From Chloroflexota bacterium (lineage in GTDB: Bacteria > Chloroflexota > Chloroflexia > Chloroflexales > Herpetosiphonaceae), in contig JAIUOC010000001.1 in the NCBI GenBank assembly GCA_020161265.1, positions 1,054,001 through 1,118,000 of the forward strand: a DNA stretch of 64,000 bases. Direction: 5' to 3'. How positions within the stretch are numbered: position 1 is the first letter of the stretch; the number at the start of each line of letters is the position of its first letter. Of the stretch, positions 18,660-30,075 are shown piece after piece. The translations under genes and the position numbers were made by a program. The notes beneath the pieces are model-generated. The model was not told where the DNA came from and made no database searches. It saw only the letters and a program-made list of their open reading frames with translations.

Positions 18660-19490
18660 TTAAGCGCGGTTGCCAACAGCATCCGCATGCAAGAGAGAAT
18701 CTGATGCTTCCGCAGCACATAAGCCATAGGGAATGCACAATGGCACTCCGCTGCGCGGATCGGGGATAACTTCAGCTTCGATGCCAAACACGGTGCGTAA
18801 TAACGACGGTGTAATTACATCGCGCGGCGCTCCGGCGGCTTGCACAACGCCAGCTCGCAGCGCAATCACATGATCAGCATGGCGCGTGGCATGGTTCAAA
18901 TCATGCACCACCATCACAATCGTGCGGCCTGATTGACGATTAAGCTGTTCTAAAAGCTGTAAGACTTCAACTTGATGCGCCAAATCCAAAAAGGTGGTTG
19001 GCTCGTCAAGCAGGATAATATCGGTTTCTTGGGCGAGGGTCATGGCGATCCAAGCCCGTTGGCGTTGTCCGCCCGACAGGGCATCGACCGCCCGATCGGC
19101 GAGTTCAACCATATTGGTGATTTCGAGCGCCGAGCGAACAGCTGTTTCGTCAGCCGCCGACCATTGCTGAAACCAACGTTGATGGGGATAACGACCTTGC
19201 GCCACCAACTCACGCACGGTCAAGCCTTCAGGCGCAACCGGATTTTGCGGCAAAATGCCGAGTTGGGTTGCTAATTGGCGGGTCGGGATGCGCTGAATAT
19301 CGTGGCCATCAAGCACAACTGAGCCATGCTTGGGCTTGATCAAACGTGCCAAGCCACGCAATAAGGTCGATTTGCCACAACCATTGGGGCCAATCAAAGC
19401 GGTGATCTGCCCAGCAGGCAGCGTGATCGACAACTGATCGAGAATGTTGGGGCCGTCGTAGCCCAGGGTTAATGTATCGGTTGCTAACAT
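18660..19490 (-). CDS. Iron-siderophore ABC transporter ATPase
   Basis: FepC/FhuC-type ATPase, 276 residues: Walker [10 protein letters not shown] (about 38), Q-loop LGILPQNP, signature [12 protein letters not shown], Walker B IILLDEPT, and the H-loop His in MVVHDLNHA. It powers the two adjacent permeases. The ATG giving MLATDT is preferred (GAGG about 6 nt upstream, 7 nt after the permease stop) over upstream in-frame starts that lie within the permease gene. Confidence 0.93.
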   Translation of the reverse strand: MLATDTLTLGYDGPNILDQLSITLPAGQITALIGPNGCGKSTLLRGLARLIKPKHGSVVLDGHDIQRIPTRQLATQLGILPQNPVAPEGLTVRELVAQGRYPHQRWFQQWSAADETAVRSALEITNMVELADRAVDALSGGQRQRAWIAMTLAQETDIILLDEPTTFLDLAHQVEVLQLLEQLNRQSGRTIVMVVHDLNHATRHADHVIALRAGVVQAAGAPRDVITPSLLRTVFGIEAEVIPDPRSGVPLCIPYGLCAAEASDSLLHADAVGNRA

Positions 19491-19497
19491 CACATCC

Positions 19498-20553
19498 TCA
19501 CTTTGTTCGGGCATGTTGGTAGAGCATTGACAAAAAGAACGGTACACCAATCACGGCGGTGACCAAGCCACAAGGAATTTCGTTGGGCGCGGCAATCGTG
19601 CGGCCAATCCAGTCGGAAGCGACCAGCAGCAACGCGCCAAGCATGCCTGCGGTTGGCACAAGCCCCGTGTGATCGGTACCAACCAAGCGGCGAGCAACGT
19701 GTGGCGCAATCAAGCCCACAAAGCTGATCACACCAGCCACGGCGACGCTTGCGCCAGCCAAGGCCACAGCGACAAACAAAATCCAAGCGCGTTGGCGACC
19801 AACGTTCAAGCCCAAGCCCAAGGCCACATCTTCGCCAAGATGCAGGCTATTCAGTTGACGAGCCTGAAACCAAGCTAACGGCACAGCAATCGCCACCCAC
19901 GGCGCAAAGGCCCAAAAATCAACCCACGAGCGGCCATACACGCTGCCCGTTAGCCAAATCATCGCGCGTTGCACATCGTAAATATTGCCAATCGTGATCA
20001 CGAGAGTTGTGACAGCGGAACCAACCGCACTCAAGCCAACCCCAATCAAGACCAAGCGCATCGGCGAATCGCCACCCTTGCGCCATGCCAAGACATACAT
20101 CAAGCCTGCCGCGACTAGCGCCCCAGCAAACGCTGCGACTGGAATCCAACGCGCTGGAAAATCGCGCACCAGAATCGTCAAGATAACGGCCACTAGGCCA
20201 GCGCCAGTGTTGATGCCCATAATGCTGGGATCGGCCAAGGGATTGCGGGTCAAGCCCTGTAACAACGCGCCGGATGTGCCAAGCGCCAAACCAACCAAGG
20301 CCGAAAGCAGCATGCGTGGCAAGCGCAGGGTGCGCACAATTAGCACATGTTGCGGATCGCCAGTTTTCATGCCGAGTAAGGTTTTAACTACATCGAGCGG
20401 GCTAATTTCATATTGGCCAACGCCCATGTTGACCACCATAATTGCCATGACCAGCAGCGCGATAATCAGCGCAACCTTGGGCAAACGGCGGTCGATTCGC
20501 AGCGAAAACGTGCCAAACTTAGGGCGAATCGTAATCCATGGAAAAGTTTTCAT
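19498..20553 (-). CDS. FecCD-family iron-siderophore permease (second)
   Basis: 351-residue membrane protein with about nine helices and the FecCD marks [44 protein letters not shown] and [16 protein letters not shown], the latter the ATPase-coupling loop. It forms a heterodimer with the preceding permease. Start at the ATG overlapping the previous stop (ATGA, 20550-20553); the frame reads further upstream only through the other gene. Confidence 0.92.
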   Translation of the reverse strand: MKTFPWITIRPKFGTFSLRIDRRLPKVALIIALLVMAIMVVNMGVGQYEISPLDVVKTLLGMKTGDPQHVLIVRTLRLPRMLLSALVGLALGTSGALLQGLTRNPLADPSIMGINTGAGLVAVILTILVRDFPARWIPVAAFAGALVAAGLMYVLAWRKGGDSPMRLVLIGVGLSAVGSAVTTLVITIGNIYDVQRAMIWLTGSVYGRSWVDFWAFAPWVAIAVPLAWFQARQLNSLHLGEDVALGLGLNVGRQRAWILFVAVALAGASVAVAGVISFVGLIAPHVARRLVGTDHTGLVPTAGMLGALLLVASDWIGRTIAAPNEIPCGLVTAVIGVPFFLSMLYQHARTK

Positions 20554-21593
20554 CGTTGCACCCGCCAGCGTACAAGGTAAATAAACATTGGGCCGCCGAG
20601 CAACGCTGTTACCACGCCAACCGGAACTTCCATCGGGCGCACAATCACCCGCCCAATGATGTCGGCCACCACGAGCAGCAAGGCGCCGCCAATCGCACAA
20701 TAGGGCAAGAGCCAGCGATAATCGAGGCCGACGATAAAGCGCATAATGTGTGGAACCAACAAGCCCAAAAAGCCAATCGGCCCAGCCAACGCCACCGCAC
20801 TGCCAGCCAACAAAATCACGGCAATTGCTGCGATAGTTTTGACCCAGCCAGTGCGTTGGCCTAAGCCGCGTGCCACATCCTCACCCAAAGACATCGCCGT
20901 TAGTGAACGGCCAAGGCTGATCGCCAGTACCATGCCAACTACAACATAAGGCAAGCTTTGGCCGATTAAGCCCAAATCGCGCCCCGCCACCGTGCCAGCC
21001 AACCAAAGCCGCACTTCATCAAGCGTTTGTTGGTCGAGAATCAGGATGGCACTGGTAAACGAGGAACAGAAGGCCGTGATCATCGCGCCAGCTAAAGTCA
21101 ATTTGAGTGGAGTTGGCCCGCCGCGCCCCAAAGAGCCAAGGCTATAGACCAGCACCGCCGTCACGGCTGCGCCAGCAAAGGCAAAAATCGAATACAAATT
21201 GAGAGTTTTGATATCGAAGAAGGTGATCGCCAAAACTACACCCAAGGCTGCGCCGCTTTCGATGCCCAACAAGCCTGCATCGGCCAGTGGGTTGCGGGTC
21301 AAGCCCTGCATAATCGCTCCGGCCAAGGCCAAAATTGCCCCGACAATCGCCGCCACCAAAACGCGGGGCATACGCAAGGTGCGAATAATCAGGTGTTGGG
21401 TTGAGCTGGGGTCATAATCAAATAACGAGGCCCAAACGGTGCTAGGAGCAACATCGGCTGCTCCAAAATTAATACTGAGGGTCATAATCACCAGCAAGAG
21501 GCCAAATGCTACAAGCAGGCCAATTGCTAAAGCCGCAGCGGCGCGACGTTTTGGTTTGGGCTGTGATGCTGGTTGGGCAATGGTAACCGCCAC
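20550..21593 (-). CDS. FecCD-family iron-siderophore permease (first)
   Basis: First gene of the operon, about 347 residues and nine helices: [43 protein letters not shown] and the coupling loop [16 protein letters not shown]. The start is uncertain. A GTG at 21593 has CGGAG 8 nt upstream, while the frame opens with a TTG at 21614 lacking a good site; GTG is chosen. Closely spaced genes downstream indicate one transcript to the terminator at 15540. Confidence 0.9.
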   Translation of the reverse strand: MAVTIAQPASQPKPKRRAAAALAIGLLVAFGLLLVIMTLSINFGAADVAPSTVWASLFDYDPSSTQHLIIRTLRMPRVLVAAIVGAILALAGAIMQGLTRNPLADAGLLGIESGAALGVVLAITFFDIKTLNLYSIFAFAGAAVTAVLVYSLGSLGRGGPTPLKLTLAGAMITAFCSSFTSAILILDQQTLDEVRLWLAGTVAGRDLGLIGQSLPYVVVGMVLAISLGRSLTAMSLGEDVARGLGQRTGWVKTIAAIAVILLAGSAVALAGPIGFLGLLVPHIMRFIVGLDYRWLLPYCAIGGALLLVVADIIGRVIVRPMEVPVGVVTALLGGPMFIYLVRWRVQR

Positions 21594-21707
21594 GTTAGTA
21601 ACTCCGTCGATCAACCGTTTTTAAGCGCAATAAAACGACCAACGCCGTGCTGCTTGGCTCGGAAAATTGCCTATTGCTTAAACGGTTTGAGTAAACTTCG
21701 CCGCAAT

Positions 21708-21774
21708 GTTCAGTTTGGTTATGACAAAACTGAACCAATAAAGACAATTTAATCAGTGTTTATTGTCTTTATTG
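21708..21774 (-). promoter_or_regulatory. Two abutting inverted repeats at the start of the iron operon
   Basis: IR1: CAATAAAGACAAT (21736-21748) and its exact complement (21762-21774), 13 bp with a 13-nt gap. IR2: GTTCAGTTT (21708-21716) and AAACTGAAC (21727-21735), 9 bp. IR1 covers the predicted transcription start. A further half-site, GTCTTTATTAC, is at 21860-21870. They could be an iron-repressor operator or two hairpins at the 5' end of the mRNA. Confidence 0.65.
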
Positions 21775-21780
21775 CGGGTA

Positions 21781-21808
21781 AGTATAGTCGCTTCATGGCA
21801 TTTGTCAA
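21781..21808 (-). promoter_or_regulatory. Near-consensus promoter of the iron-uptake operon
   Basis: On the minus strand TTGACA (21808-21803), a 16-nt spacer, TATACT (21786-21781). Predicted start near 21774, exactly at the edge of IR1. Confidence 0.75.
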
Positions 21809-22181
21809 ATCAATGATTGGAATAAGTTACGAGTAAAAACAGTTTACTCTATATTAACCGTCTTTATTACAGCATTTAGCGCCAAAAACCTGCTCATTTG
21901 GTTACAATCCGACTACTTGCGCGGTGCGGATGGTCGATGACGATTCGGAGCAAGCCCTAGAACATAAAACAACGATTTAGCTCATTCCCAAGGGATAAAT
22001 CGTTATTCTTACTCACAACAGTAGCGTAAGATTAAAAGCAGCTAAGAAGGCTTTACACCCTGTGTGGAAGCCATGTGGATAAAGCTTCACCCAAGCGCAG
22101 CAGGTGTTTCACCTAAAGCGAGTTTTAAGCGATAATATAGAAGGTAAACATGCCACGTCGGAACAGATAAAGGAGTCAGTA

Positions 22182-22853
22182 ATGACTGGGGTACTTTCTT
22201 TCTACCGAACATCCATCGGAAAGAAGGTCGTGATGGCCGTGACGGGCCTGATTGGCGTGGGCTTCGTCATTGGGCATATGCTTGGCAATCTTCAAATTTA
22301 TTTGGGAGCCGAAGCATTAAACAAGTATGCGGCATTTCTGAAGAGCACTGGCGAGTTGCTGGTGGTTGTGCGGGTTGTACTGCTTACCGCAGTCATTTTG
22401 CACATCATCGCTGCCGTGCAATTGACGATTGAAAACCGCAAATCACGACCTCAACGCTACGTCAAAAAACAGCATGTCGAATCGACCTTCGCCAGCCGTA
22501 CCATGCGCTATGGCGGGATCATTCTGCTGTTGTTTATCGTCTACCACATTTTGCACTTTACAATTGGTAAAGCGCCTGGTGGGCCACAGCCGTTTGATGT
22601 CCACAATGTTTACAATAACGTGGTCTATGGCTTCCAAAACATTTGGGTTTCGCTGTTTTATATTGTGGCGATGCTCTCACTTGGCTTGCACATGGCTCAC
22701 GGGGTTTGGAGCTTGTTCCAAACCTTGGGCTTAAACAACCGCCGGTTCAATCGGTTGCTGCGTAATGCTGCGCTCGGCATTGGCACCTTGTTGTTTTTGG
22801 GAAATATTTCGATTCCAATTGCGGTCTTAGTTGGTTTCCTAAAGCCAATCTAG
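22182..22853 (+). CDS. sdhC: Succinate dehydrogenase cytochrome b subunit
   Basis: 223-residue diheme cytochrome b of the b558 type, with five hydrophobic helices that anchor the complex and bind heme and menaquinone. His residues occur in helix positions expected for heme ligands (GHMLGN, LHIIAA, YHILHF, LHMAHG). ATG 22182 follows AAAGGAG by 5 nt; the frame opens at 22104 but that start lacks a site. It begins the sdhCAB operon. Confidence 0.92.
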   Translation: MTGVLSFYRTSIGKKVVMAVTGLIGVGFVIGHMLGNLQIYLGAEALNKYAAFLKSTGELLVVVRVVLLTAVILHIIAAVQLTIENRKSRPQRYVKKQHVESTFASRTMRYGGIILLLFIVYHILHFTIGKAPGGPQPFDVHNVYNNVVYGFQNIWVSLFYIVAMLSLGLHMAHGVWSLFQTLGLNNRRFNRLLRNAALGIGTLLFLGNISIPIAVLVGFLKPI

Positions 22854-22872
22854 TACAAATAGGTGACGCATT

Positions 22873-24786
22873 ATGCAATTGAACGCTAAAATTCCAGCAG
22901 GGCCGCTGGAAGATAAATGGGATCAGCACCGCTTCAATGTGAAGTTGGTTAACCCCGCCAATAAGCGCAAATACACCGTTTTGGTGGTTGGCTCAGGCTT
23001 GGCAGGCGCTTCTGCTGCTGCTTCATTGGCCGAGCTTGGCTATAACGTTAAGTGTTTCTGCTTCCAAGATAGCCCGCGCCGCGCTCACAGTATCGCGGCG
23101 CAAGGTGGCATCAACGCTGCCAAGAATTATCAAAACGACGGTGATAGCGTTCGCCGTTTGTTCTACGATACTATTAAAGGTGGCGATTATCGGGCGCGTG
23201 AAGGTAATGTCTATCGCTTGGCGCAAGTCAGCGTTAACATTATTGACCAATGCGTGGCCCAAGGTGTGCCATTCGCCCGCGAATATGGCGGCGTGATGGC
23301 CAACCGTTCGTTCGGTGGCGCACAAGTTTCGCGCACCTTCTATGCCCGCGGTCAAACTGGCCAACAATTGTTGATCGGTGCATATTCAGCGCTCGAACGC
23401 CAAATTGGCTTGAAAAAAGTCGCCATGTATTCACGTTGCGAAATGTTGGATATTGTCTTGGTCGATGGCAAAGCCCGTGGGATTATCACCCGCGATTTGA
23501 TCAACGGCAAGATCGAACGTCACGCAGGCGATGCAGTGGTTTTGGCAACTGGTGGTTATGGCAACGTCTTCTACCTTTCAACTAATGCTAAAGGTTGTAA
23601 CGTTACCGCTAGCTATCGCGCCTACAAACGTGGTGCAGCCTTCGCCAACCCCTGCTTTACCCAAATTCACCCAACCTGTATTCCGGTTGCTGGCGATCAC
23701 CAATCAAAATTGACCTTGATGAGTGAATCGTTGCGTAACGACGGACGGATTTGGGTTCCCAAGAAGGCTGGCGATAATCGCGCTGCCAAGGATATTCCTG
23801 AAAGCGAACGTGATTATTATCTCGAACGCAAATATCCTTCATTCGGCAACCTCTCGCCGCGCGATATTTCTTCACGCGCTGCCAAAGAAGTGTGTGATGA
23901 AGGCCGTGGCGTAGGCCCAGGCGGCTTGGGTGTCTATCTCGACTTCAGCGATTCGATCAAGCGCTTAGGCAAAAATATGATTGCCGAACGTTATGGCAAC
24001 TTGTTCGAGATGTACGAACGGATTACTGGCGAAAACCCTTACGAAGTGCCAATGCGAATTTATCCCGCCGTGCACTACACCATGGGCGGCTTGTGGGTTG
24101 ATTACAACTTGATGAGCAATGTCGAAGGTTTGCACGTTTTGGGCGAAGCCAACTTCTCCGACCACGGAGCCAACCGACTTGGGGCCAGTGCCTTGATGCA
24201 AGGTTTGGCCGATGGCTACTTCATTTTGCCCTACACGATTGGCGATTACATTGCTAGCGCCAAATTAGCTCCAGTTAGCACCGATCACCCAGCTTTTGCC
24301 GAAACTGAGCGCGAAGTAACCACGCGGCTCAAGCAATTGCTCCAAATCAATGGCAAACGCAGCGTCGATGATTTCCATCGCGAGCTGGGCAAAGTGATGT
24401 GGGATTACTGTGGCATGGCGCGGAATGATGCTGGTTTACGCACCGCTTTAGAACGCATTCCCCAAATCCGCGAAGAATTCTGGCGCGATTTGCGCGTACC
24501 AGGCAGCGGCGAATACTTCAACCAAGAGTTGGAAAAAGCCGGACGTGTGGCCGACTTCCTCGAATTTGCTGAATTGATGTGCCACGATGCGCTAATGCGT
24601 ACCGAATCATGTGGCGGTCACTTCCGCACCGAAAGCCAAACCGAGGATGGCGAGGCCAAACGCGACGACGAGAACTTTACCTTTGTGGCCGCTTGGGAAT
24701 ACAAGGGCGTTGGCACCAAACCAACCATGCACAAAGAAGTTCTCGAATTTGAAAACGTTCACCTTTCAACTCGTTCGTACAAGTAA
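22873..24786 (+). CDS. sdhA: Succinate dehydrogenase/fumarate reductase flavoprotein
   Basis: 637-residue catalytic subunit with covalent FAD. Marks: [12 protein letters not shown] (FAD Rossmann, about 37), the [15 protein letters not shown] block with the His that binds FAD, HPTCIPV, the active-site region MGGLWVDY, and [22 protein letters not shown]. This long form goes with a five-helix sdhC as in menaquinone-linked complexes. 19 nt after sdhC, 16 nt before sdhB. Confidence 0.96.
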   Translation: MQLNAKIPAGPLEDKWDQHRFNVKLVNPANKRKYTVLVVGSGLAGASAAASLAELGYNVKCFCFQDSPRRAHSIAAQGGINAAKNYQNDGDSVRRLFYDTIKGGDYRAREGNVYRLAQVSVNIIDQCVAQGVPFAREYGGVMANRSFGGAQVSRTFYARGQTGQQLLIGAYSALERQIGLKKVAMYSRCEMLDIVLVDGKARGIITRDLINGKIERHAGDAVVLATGGYGNVFYLSTNAKGCNVTASYRAYKRGAAFANPCFTQIHPTCIPVAGDHQSKLTLMSESLRNDGRIWVPKKAGDNRAAKDIPESERDYYLERKYPSFGNLSPRDISSRAAKEVCDEGRGVGPGGLGVYLDFSDSIKRLGKNMIAERYGNLFEMYERITGENPYEVPMRIYPAVHYTMGGLWVDYNLMSNVEGLHVLGEANFSDHGANRLGASALMQGLADGYFILPYTIGDYIASAKLAPVSTDHPAFAETEREVTTRLKQLLQINGKRSVDDFHRELGKVMWDYCGMARNDAGLRTALERIPQIREEFWRDLRVPGSGEYFNQELEKAGRVADFLEFAELMCHDALMRTESCGGHFRTESQTEDGEAKRDDENFTFVAAWEYKGVGTKPTMHKEVLEFENVHLSTRSYK

Positions 24787-24802
24787 TCGCTGAGGTGCTT
24801 CA

Positions 24803-25582
24803 ATGAAATTAAAATTGCACATTTGGCGACAAGATAACGCCAAAACAGCGGGCAAAATGGTCAGCTACGATGCCAACCACGTTAGCCCTGATATGTCATT
24901 TCTCGAAATGCTCGATGTGCTCAACCAAGAGTTGATCACCAAGGGCGACGATCCTGTAGCCTTCGACCACGACTGCCGCGAAGGCATTTGCGGTGCATGT
25001 TCGATGGTGATCAACGGGATTCCCCACGGGCCACAGCGGGCAACCACCACCTGCCAATTGCACATGCGCTCATTCAAAGATGGCGACGAAGTGTATATTG
25101 AGCCATGGCGTGCCGAGCCATTCCCTGTGATCAAAGACTTGGCCGTTGATCGCGCAGCCCTCGACCGAATTATCGCCGCTGGTGGCTTTATTTCGGTTGG
25201 CACTGGCTCGCCGCCAGATGGCAACGCGATTCCAATTTCCAAAGAAATTTCTGATTTGGCGATGGATGCGGCGGCCTGTATTGGCTGTGGCGCGTGTGTC
25301 GCTGCATGTCCCAACGGCTCGGCGATGTTGTTCACCGCTGCCAAGGTCTCGCACCTGAACTTGCTACCCCAAGGCGAGCCAGAAAAAGACCAACGGGTAA
25401 TCAATATGGTTGCCCAAATGGATGCTGAAGGATTTGGCAATTGTACCAATTATGCCGAGTGCCAAGCCGCTTGTCCCAAGGAAATTAGCATTCAGTTTAT
25501 CGCTAAGATGAACCGCGACCTCATTCGGGCCAAGCTGCGCGAAGGCAACAACGCTGGCTCTGGCAAAACTGGCGGGGCGTAA
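24803..25582 (+). CDS. sdhB: Succinate dehydrogenase iron-sulfur subunit
   Basis: 259 residues, carrying electrons from FAD to quinone. The [2Fe-2S] ligands are in [11 protein letters not shown] with a later Cys in TTTCQLH; the [4Fe-4S] ligands are in [12 protein letters not shown]; the [3Fe-4S] site draws on [14 protein letters not shown]. Closes the operon; a strong terminator follows at 25608. Confidence 0.96.
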   Translation: MKLKLHIWRQDNAKTAGKMVSYDANHVSPDMSFLEMLDVLNQELITKGDDPVAFDHDCREGICGACSMVINGIPHGPQRATTTCQLHMRSFKDGDEVYIEPWRAEPFPVIKDLAVDRAALDRIIAAGGFISVGTGSPPDGNAIPISKEISDLAMDAAACIGCGACVAACPNGSAMLFTAAKVSHLNLLPQGEPEKDQRVINMVAQMDAEGFGNCTNYAECQAACPKEISIQFIAKMNRDLIRAKLREGNNAGSGKTGGA

Positions 25583-25607
25583 GCTCTAGGGATCGGTTGC
25601 TGGTAAT

Positions 25608-25643
25608 CGGGGATCGGGCTGTTATTAGCTCGATCCCCGTTTT
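25608..25643 (+). terminator. Rho-independent terminator after sdhB
   Basis: 13 pairs (25608-25620 with 25627-25639, one G-U) around a 6-nt loop, followed by TTTT. Member of the GGATCGGGCT...AGC.CGATCC hairpin family. Confidence 0.85.
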
Positions 25644-25838
25644 GATCCACGAAGGGCACGAAGGACACGAAGAATTGCAACCGCTAAAGAAGCAAAGTGC
25701 CTGAAAGATGATGAATTCTCGGTGTTATTGGCCTTCATCCCTCATCCCTCATCCTTGCATACTCTGCGCCTCTGGGTTAAAAATCTGACCCCTAACCACT
25801 GACACCTAGACCCTTAGCACTTTGCCCGCACTTTTTTT
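25644..25838. other. Intergenic repeats before guaB
   Basis: CGAAG repeats (25650-25672), a 'catccctcatcc' run (25734-25756), a 'ctctgcgcctctg' repeat (about 25760) and a 'ctgacacctagaccc' run (about 25798-25815). No gene. Confidence 0.55.
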
Positions 25839-25840
25839 GA

Positions 25841-27442
<1,602 letters not shown>

Positions 27443-27451
27443 AATTCGAAA

Positions 27452-27492
27452 CAGCCCTGCTTCCAATTTCAAGGAAGCAGGGCTGAAATTTT
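27452..27492. terminator. Strong bidirectional terminator
   Basis: 13 perfect pairs (27452-27464 with 27473-27485), 8-nt loop, then AAATTTT. It serves guaB and the convergent gene ending at 27491. Confidence 0.85.
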
Positions 27493-27997
27493 AACCAACT
27501 TGAGCGCTATCGTTGCCAACAGCGGCTAAAGTTTCTTTTAAATGATGGCCTTCGTGCCAGATACAGCCGCCAGTTTGGGCAACTGGTGAAGCTGCCTCGC
27601 CACCCCAAGGCGCAACCATTGGGGCTGCTACTTGTTCAGGGGTAAAACTGGCAAGGGTATCTTTGATTTGCTGGCGCACGTTCGTCCATTGATCGAGTGC
27701 TTGTTCATAGTTAAGCTGGTTGCGTTCTGCGACGGTGCGACCATTGAAAGCATTGAGCGCCGCTTCGCCTTCCAAATCGGGCATTTCGGTCAGGTAGCCT
27801 TGGCCGGCTTGATGTGCCTGCAAACCCTTCAAAAACTCTTCTTCCCAAATTGTAAGATGGCAAATAATGTTGGTGACCGTCCAAGGGCCATCAGCATAAA
27901 CCACGGCATTGGGGTCGAGTGCTCCAAATTTGGTTTGGTTGGCAACCCGATCAGCATCCAAAGCGGCGATCATTTCGGCAACAGTAGCGTTTTGCAT
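27491..27997 (-). CDS. DinB-like (DfsB/ClbS-type) four-helix protein
   Basis: 168 residues. The pattern of an early LDADRVAN helix, GPWTVTNIICHLTIWEEEFL with a candidate metal His, and a late GCIWHEGHHLKE with two or three His fits the DinB/DfsB four-helix metal-binding superfamily, whose members include thiol transferases and stress proteins. No substrate can be assigned. The ATG at 27997 has GGAG about 10 nt upstream; the GTG at 28006 sits too close to it. Confidence 0.6.
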   Translation of the reverse strand: MQNATVAEMIAALDADRVANQTKFGALDPNAVVYADGPWTVTNIICHLTIWEEEFLKGLQAHQAGQGYLTEMPDLEGEAALNAFNGRTVAERNQLNYEQALDQWTNVRQQIKDTLASFTPEQVAAPMVAPWGGEAASPVAQTGGCIWHEGHHLKETLAAVGNDSAQVG

Positions 27998-28076
27998 CTG
28001 ATACACACTCCTATAACAGAACGTATGTACGATTATACCTAACTAGCAGCTTGATCAACTCAGTCTAAAGGTTGAG

Positions 28077-28862
28077 TTATTTGCCTTGCCACTTTGCAGC
28101 GCGTTTTTCTAAAAAGGCGCTCGTCCCTTCCTTGACATCTTCGGTAACGCAAAGTTGGCCAAAGAGGCCATTTTCGTAGGCGATAGCATCGCGCAAGCTC
28201 ATTTCAGCGCCACGATTGATTAAACGTTTGGCGAGAGCCGTCGCTAATGGGGCATTTTTGGCAACTTTGGCCGCCAATTTATGCGCTTGATCAAGCAATT
28301 CGGCAGCAGGCACGATTTTTTCAATTAAGCCAAGCCGTTGAGCTTCGCTGGCTGGAATCCGCTCGCCAGTGAGGACTAAATATTTTGCCACGCCAGTGCC
28401 AGCTAAACGTTGGACGCGCAAGGCTCCACCCCAACCAGGCACAAGCCCTAAACCAACTTCAGGCAAGCCAACCTGGGCTTGCTCGCTAGCGATGCGAATA
28501 TCGCAGCCCAAGGCTAGCTCAAAGCCGCCACCAAGCGCAAAACCATTGATTGCTGCGATCGTGACTTGTGGCAATTCGCCCAGTTTCCAGAGCACATCGT
28601 GCAAGGCTTCCGACATTTGGCTACCTTGCAGCGAGCTTTCAATGCTATTGACCTCGCTAATATCTGCGCCAGCAACAAAAGCTTTTTCGCCAGCCCCAGT
28701 GATGATCAATGCTCGCACTTGGGTATTGTGGGCTAATTGCTCGACAGCTTGGCCTAATTCGCGAATGGTTGCGCTATTCAAGGCATTCAAGGCCTTAGGT
28801 CGATTAACCGTAATAACCGCAATTTGCTCGTTAATTTCAAACAGAATATTTTCAAATGACAT
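28077..28862 (-). CDS. Enoyl-CoA hydratase (crotonase family)
   Basis: 261 residues. Hydrates trans-2-enoyl-CoA in fatty-acid or butyrate-type metabolism. Marks: NRPKALNALNS, AGEKAFVAGADISE (oxyanion hole), and AINGFALGGGFELALGCDIRIAS with a catalytic-position Glu; a second Glu falls in LPEVGLGLVPGWGG. Lies 201 nt downstream of a 3-hydroxyacyl-CoA dehydrogenase gene on the same strand, the next step of the pathway. GGGGG 5 nt before the ATG is the ribosome site. Confidence 0.93.
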   Translation of the reverse strand: MSFENILFEINEQIAVITVNRPKALNALNSATIRELGQAVEQLAHNTQVRALIITGAGEKAFVAGADISEVNSIESSLQGSQMSEALHDVLWKLGELPQVTIAAINGFALGGGFELALGCDIRIASEQAQVGLPEVGLGLVPGWGGALRVQRLAGTGVAKYLVLTGERIPASEAQRLGLIEKIVPAAELLDQAHKLAAKVAKNAPLATALAKRLINRGAEMSLRDAIAYENGLFGQLCVTEDVKEGTSAFLEKRAAKWQGK

Positions 28863-29063
28863 GGAACCCCCTATATAAAGGATGAAGTTTGAGGGATAAA
28901 GGATGAAGTTTGGATCAAACATTATCCCCAGTTTTATATAACCAGCATAATTTATTTGATCGAAGCTGACTATATGCAAGGATGAAGGATGAGAAATGAT
29001 GGTTGGAATTCTTCCAAATAGATGAATGAGCTATCAAGTATTTCATCCTTCATCCCTCATCCC
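28863..29063. repeat. Run of 'ggatgaagg / catccctcatcc' repeats
   Basis: Direct and inverted copies of the ATGAAGG/CCTTCAT repeat on both sides of the gap (28878-28912, 28978-28996, 29042-29074). Similar runs occur at 3370, 25734, 34998 and 38236. Confidence 0.6.
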
Positions 29064-29918
29064 TCATCCCTCATACTTATAAAAGCCTTGGCCCGATTTG
29101 CGCCCGAAATGGCCGGCGAGCACCATGCGGCGGAGCAATGGCGGCGGGGCGAAGCGTGGCTCACGGAATTCATCAAACATAATATTGGCGATCGAGTAGA
29201 CCGTATCAATGCCCACAAAATCGAGCAAGGTTAATGGCCCCATCGGATGCCCACAGCCAAGCTTCATGCCTTCGTCGATGTCTTCTCGCGTGGCAACGCC
29301 GCTTTCAAGCAAGCGCACTGCATCAAGCAAAAATGGCACAAGCAGGCGATTGACAATAAATCCGGTGGTATCACTGGTGTTAATTGGGGTTTTGCCTAGA
29401 GCACGGGTAAATTCGTGCAAGCTGGCAATCGTTTCATCAGAAGTTGTCAGAGCACGAACAATTTCGACCAACTTCATGACCGGAACCGGATTGAAGAAGT
29501 GCAATCCAGCAAAACGATCGGGGCGTTTGGTCACTGCGGCCATTTCCATAATCGTTAGCGATGAGGTGTTGGAAACAAAAATTGTGCTGGGGGGACACAA
29601 TTCATCGAGCGCGGTAAAAACTTCGCGTTTGGCTGGCAATTGCTCAACAATCGCCTCAATAATCAAATCGCAATCTGCCAAATCCTCGAAGCTGGTGGTG
29701 CCATACAAGCGGGCCAAGCTTGCATCGCGGTCGGCGGCACTGAGTTTGCCTTTACTAACATCCTTTTCCCAAATGGCGTTGATGCGATCCAAGCCTTTAT
29801 CCAGCACGGCTTGATTAACTTCTCGCACAACCGTCATGAACCCTGCTTGGGCGGCAACTTGGGCAATGCCCGCGCCCATCAAGCCACAGCCAAGTACCCC
29901 GACTTTCGTGATCGCCAT
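29064..29918 (-). CDS. 3-hydroxybutyryl-CoA dehydrogenase
   Basis: 284 residues, NAD-dependent oxidation of 3-hydroxyacyl-CoA (or the reverse in butyrate synthesis). The N-terminal VGVLGCGLMGAGIAQVAAQAG binds NAD; the catalytic His-Glu pair is in GLHFFNPVPVMKLVE; NTSDTTGFIVNRLLVP and LGCGHPMGPLTLLDFVGID are family blocks. Probably acts with the downstream enoyl-CoA hydratase. AAGGAG lies upstream of the ATG. Confidence 0.94.
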   Translation of the reverse strand: MAITKVGVLGCGLMGAGIAQVAAQAGFMTVVREVNQAVLDKGLDRINAIWEKDVSKGKLSAADRDASLARLYGTTSFEDLADCDLIIEAIVEQLPAKREVFTALDELCPPSTIFVSNTSSLTIMEMAAVTKRPDRFAGLHFFNPVPVMKLVEIVRALTTSDETIASLHEFTRALGKTPINTSDTTGFIVNRLLVPFLLDAVRLLESGVATREDIDEGMKLGCGHPMGPLTLLDFVGIDTVYSIANIMFDEFREPRFAPPPLLRRMVLAGHFGRKSGQGFYKYEG

Positions 29919-30075
29919 CGATCATCTCCTTGTGCTACAACAAGCAATGTATGCAGGCTATTATAGCCGACTTAGAATGCAGTGCGTCAGAGCAAGGCAA
30001 AAATCAAAGGGCAAAAGGCAAAAGGAGGGATCAGAGTCAGCAGTGACATCTGATCCTTGAGAACTGGCAGCTTGG

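Noticed and set aside
19985-20584. Plus-strand 199-residue ORF across the permease genes
   Set aside because: Antisense to two clear FecCD genes, no ribosome site and no family resemblance.
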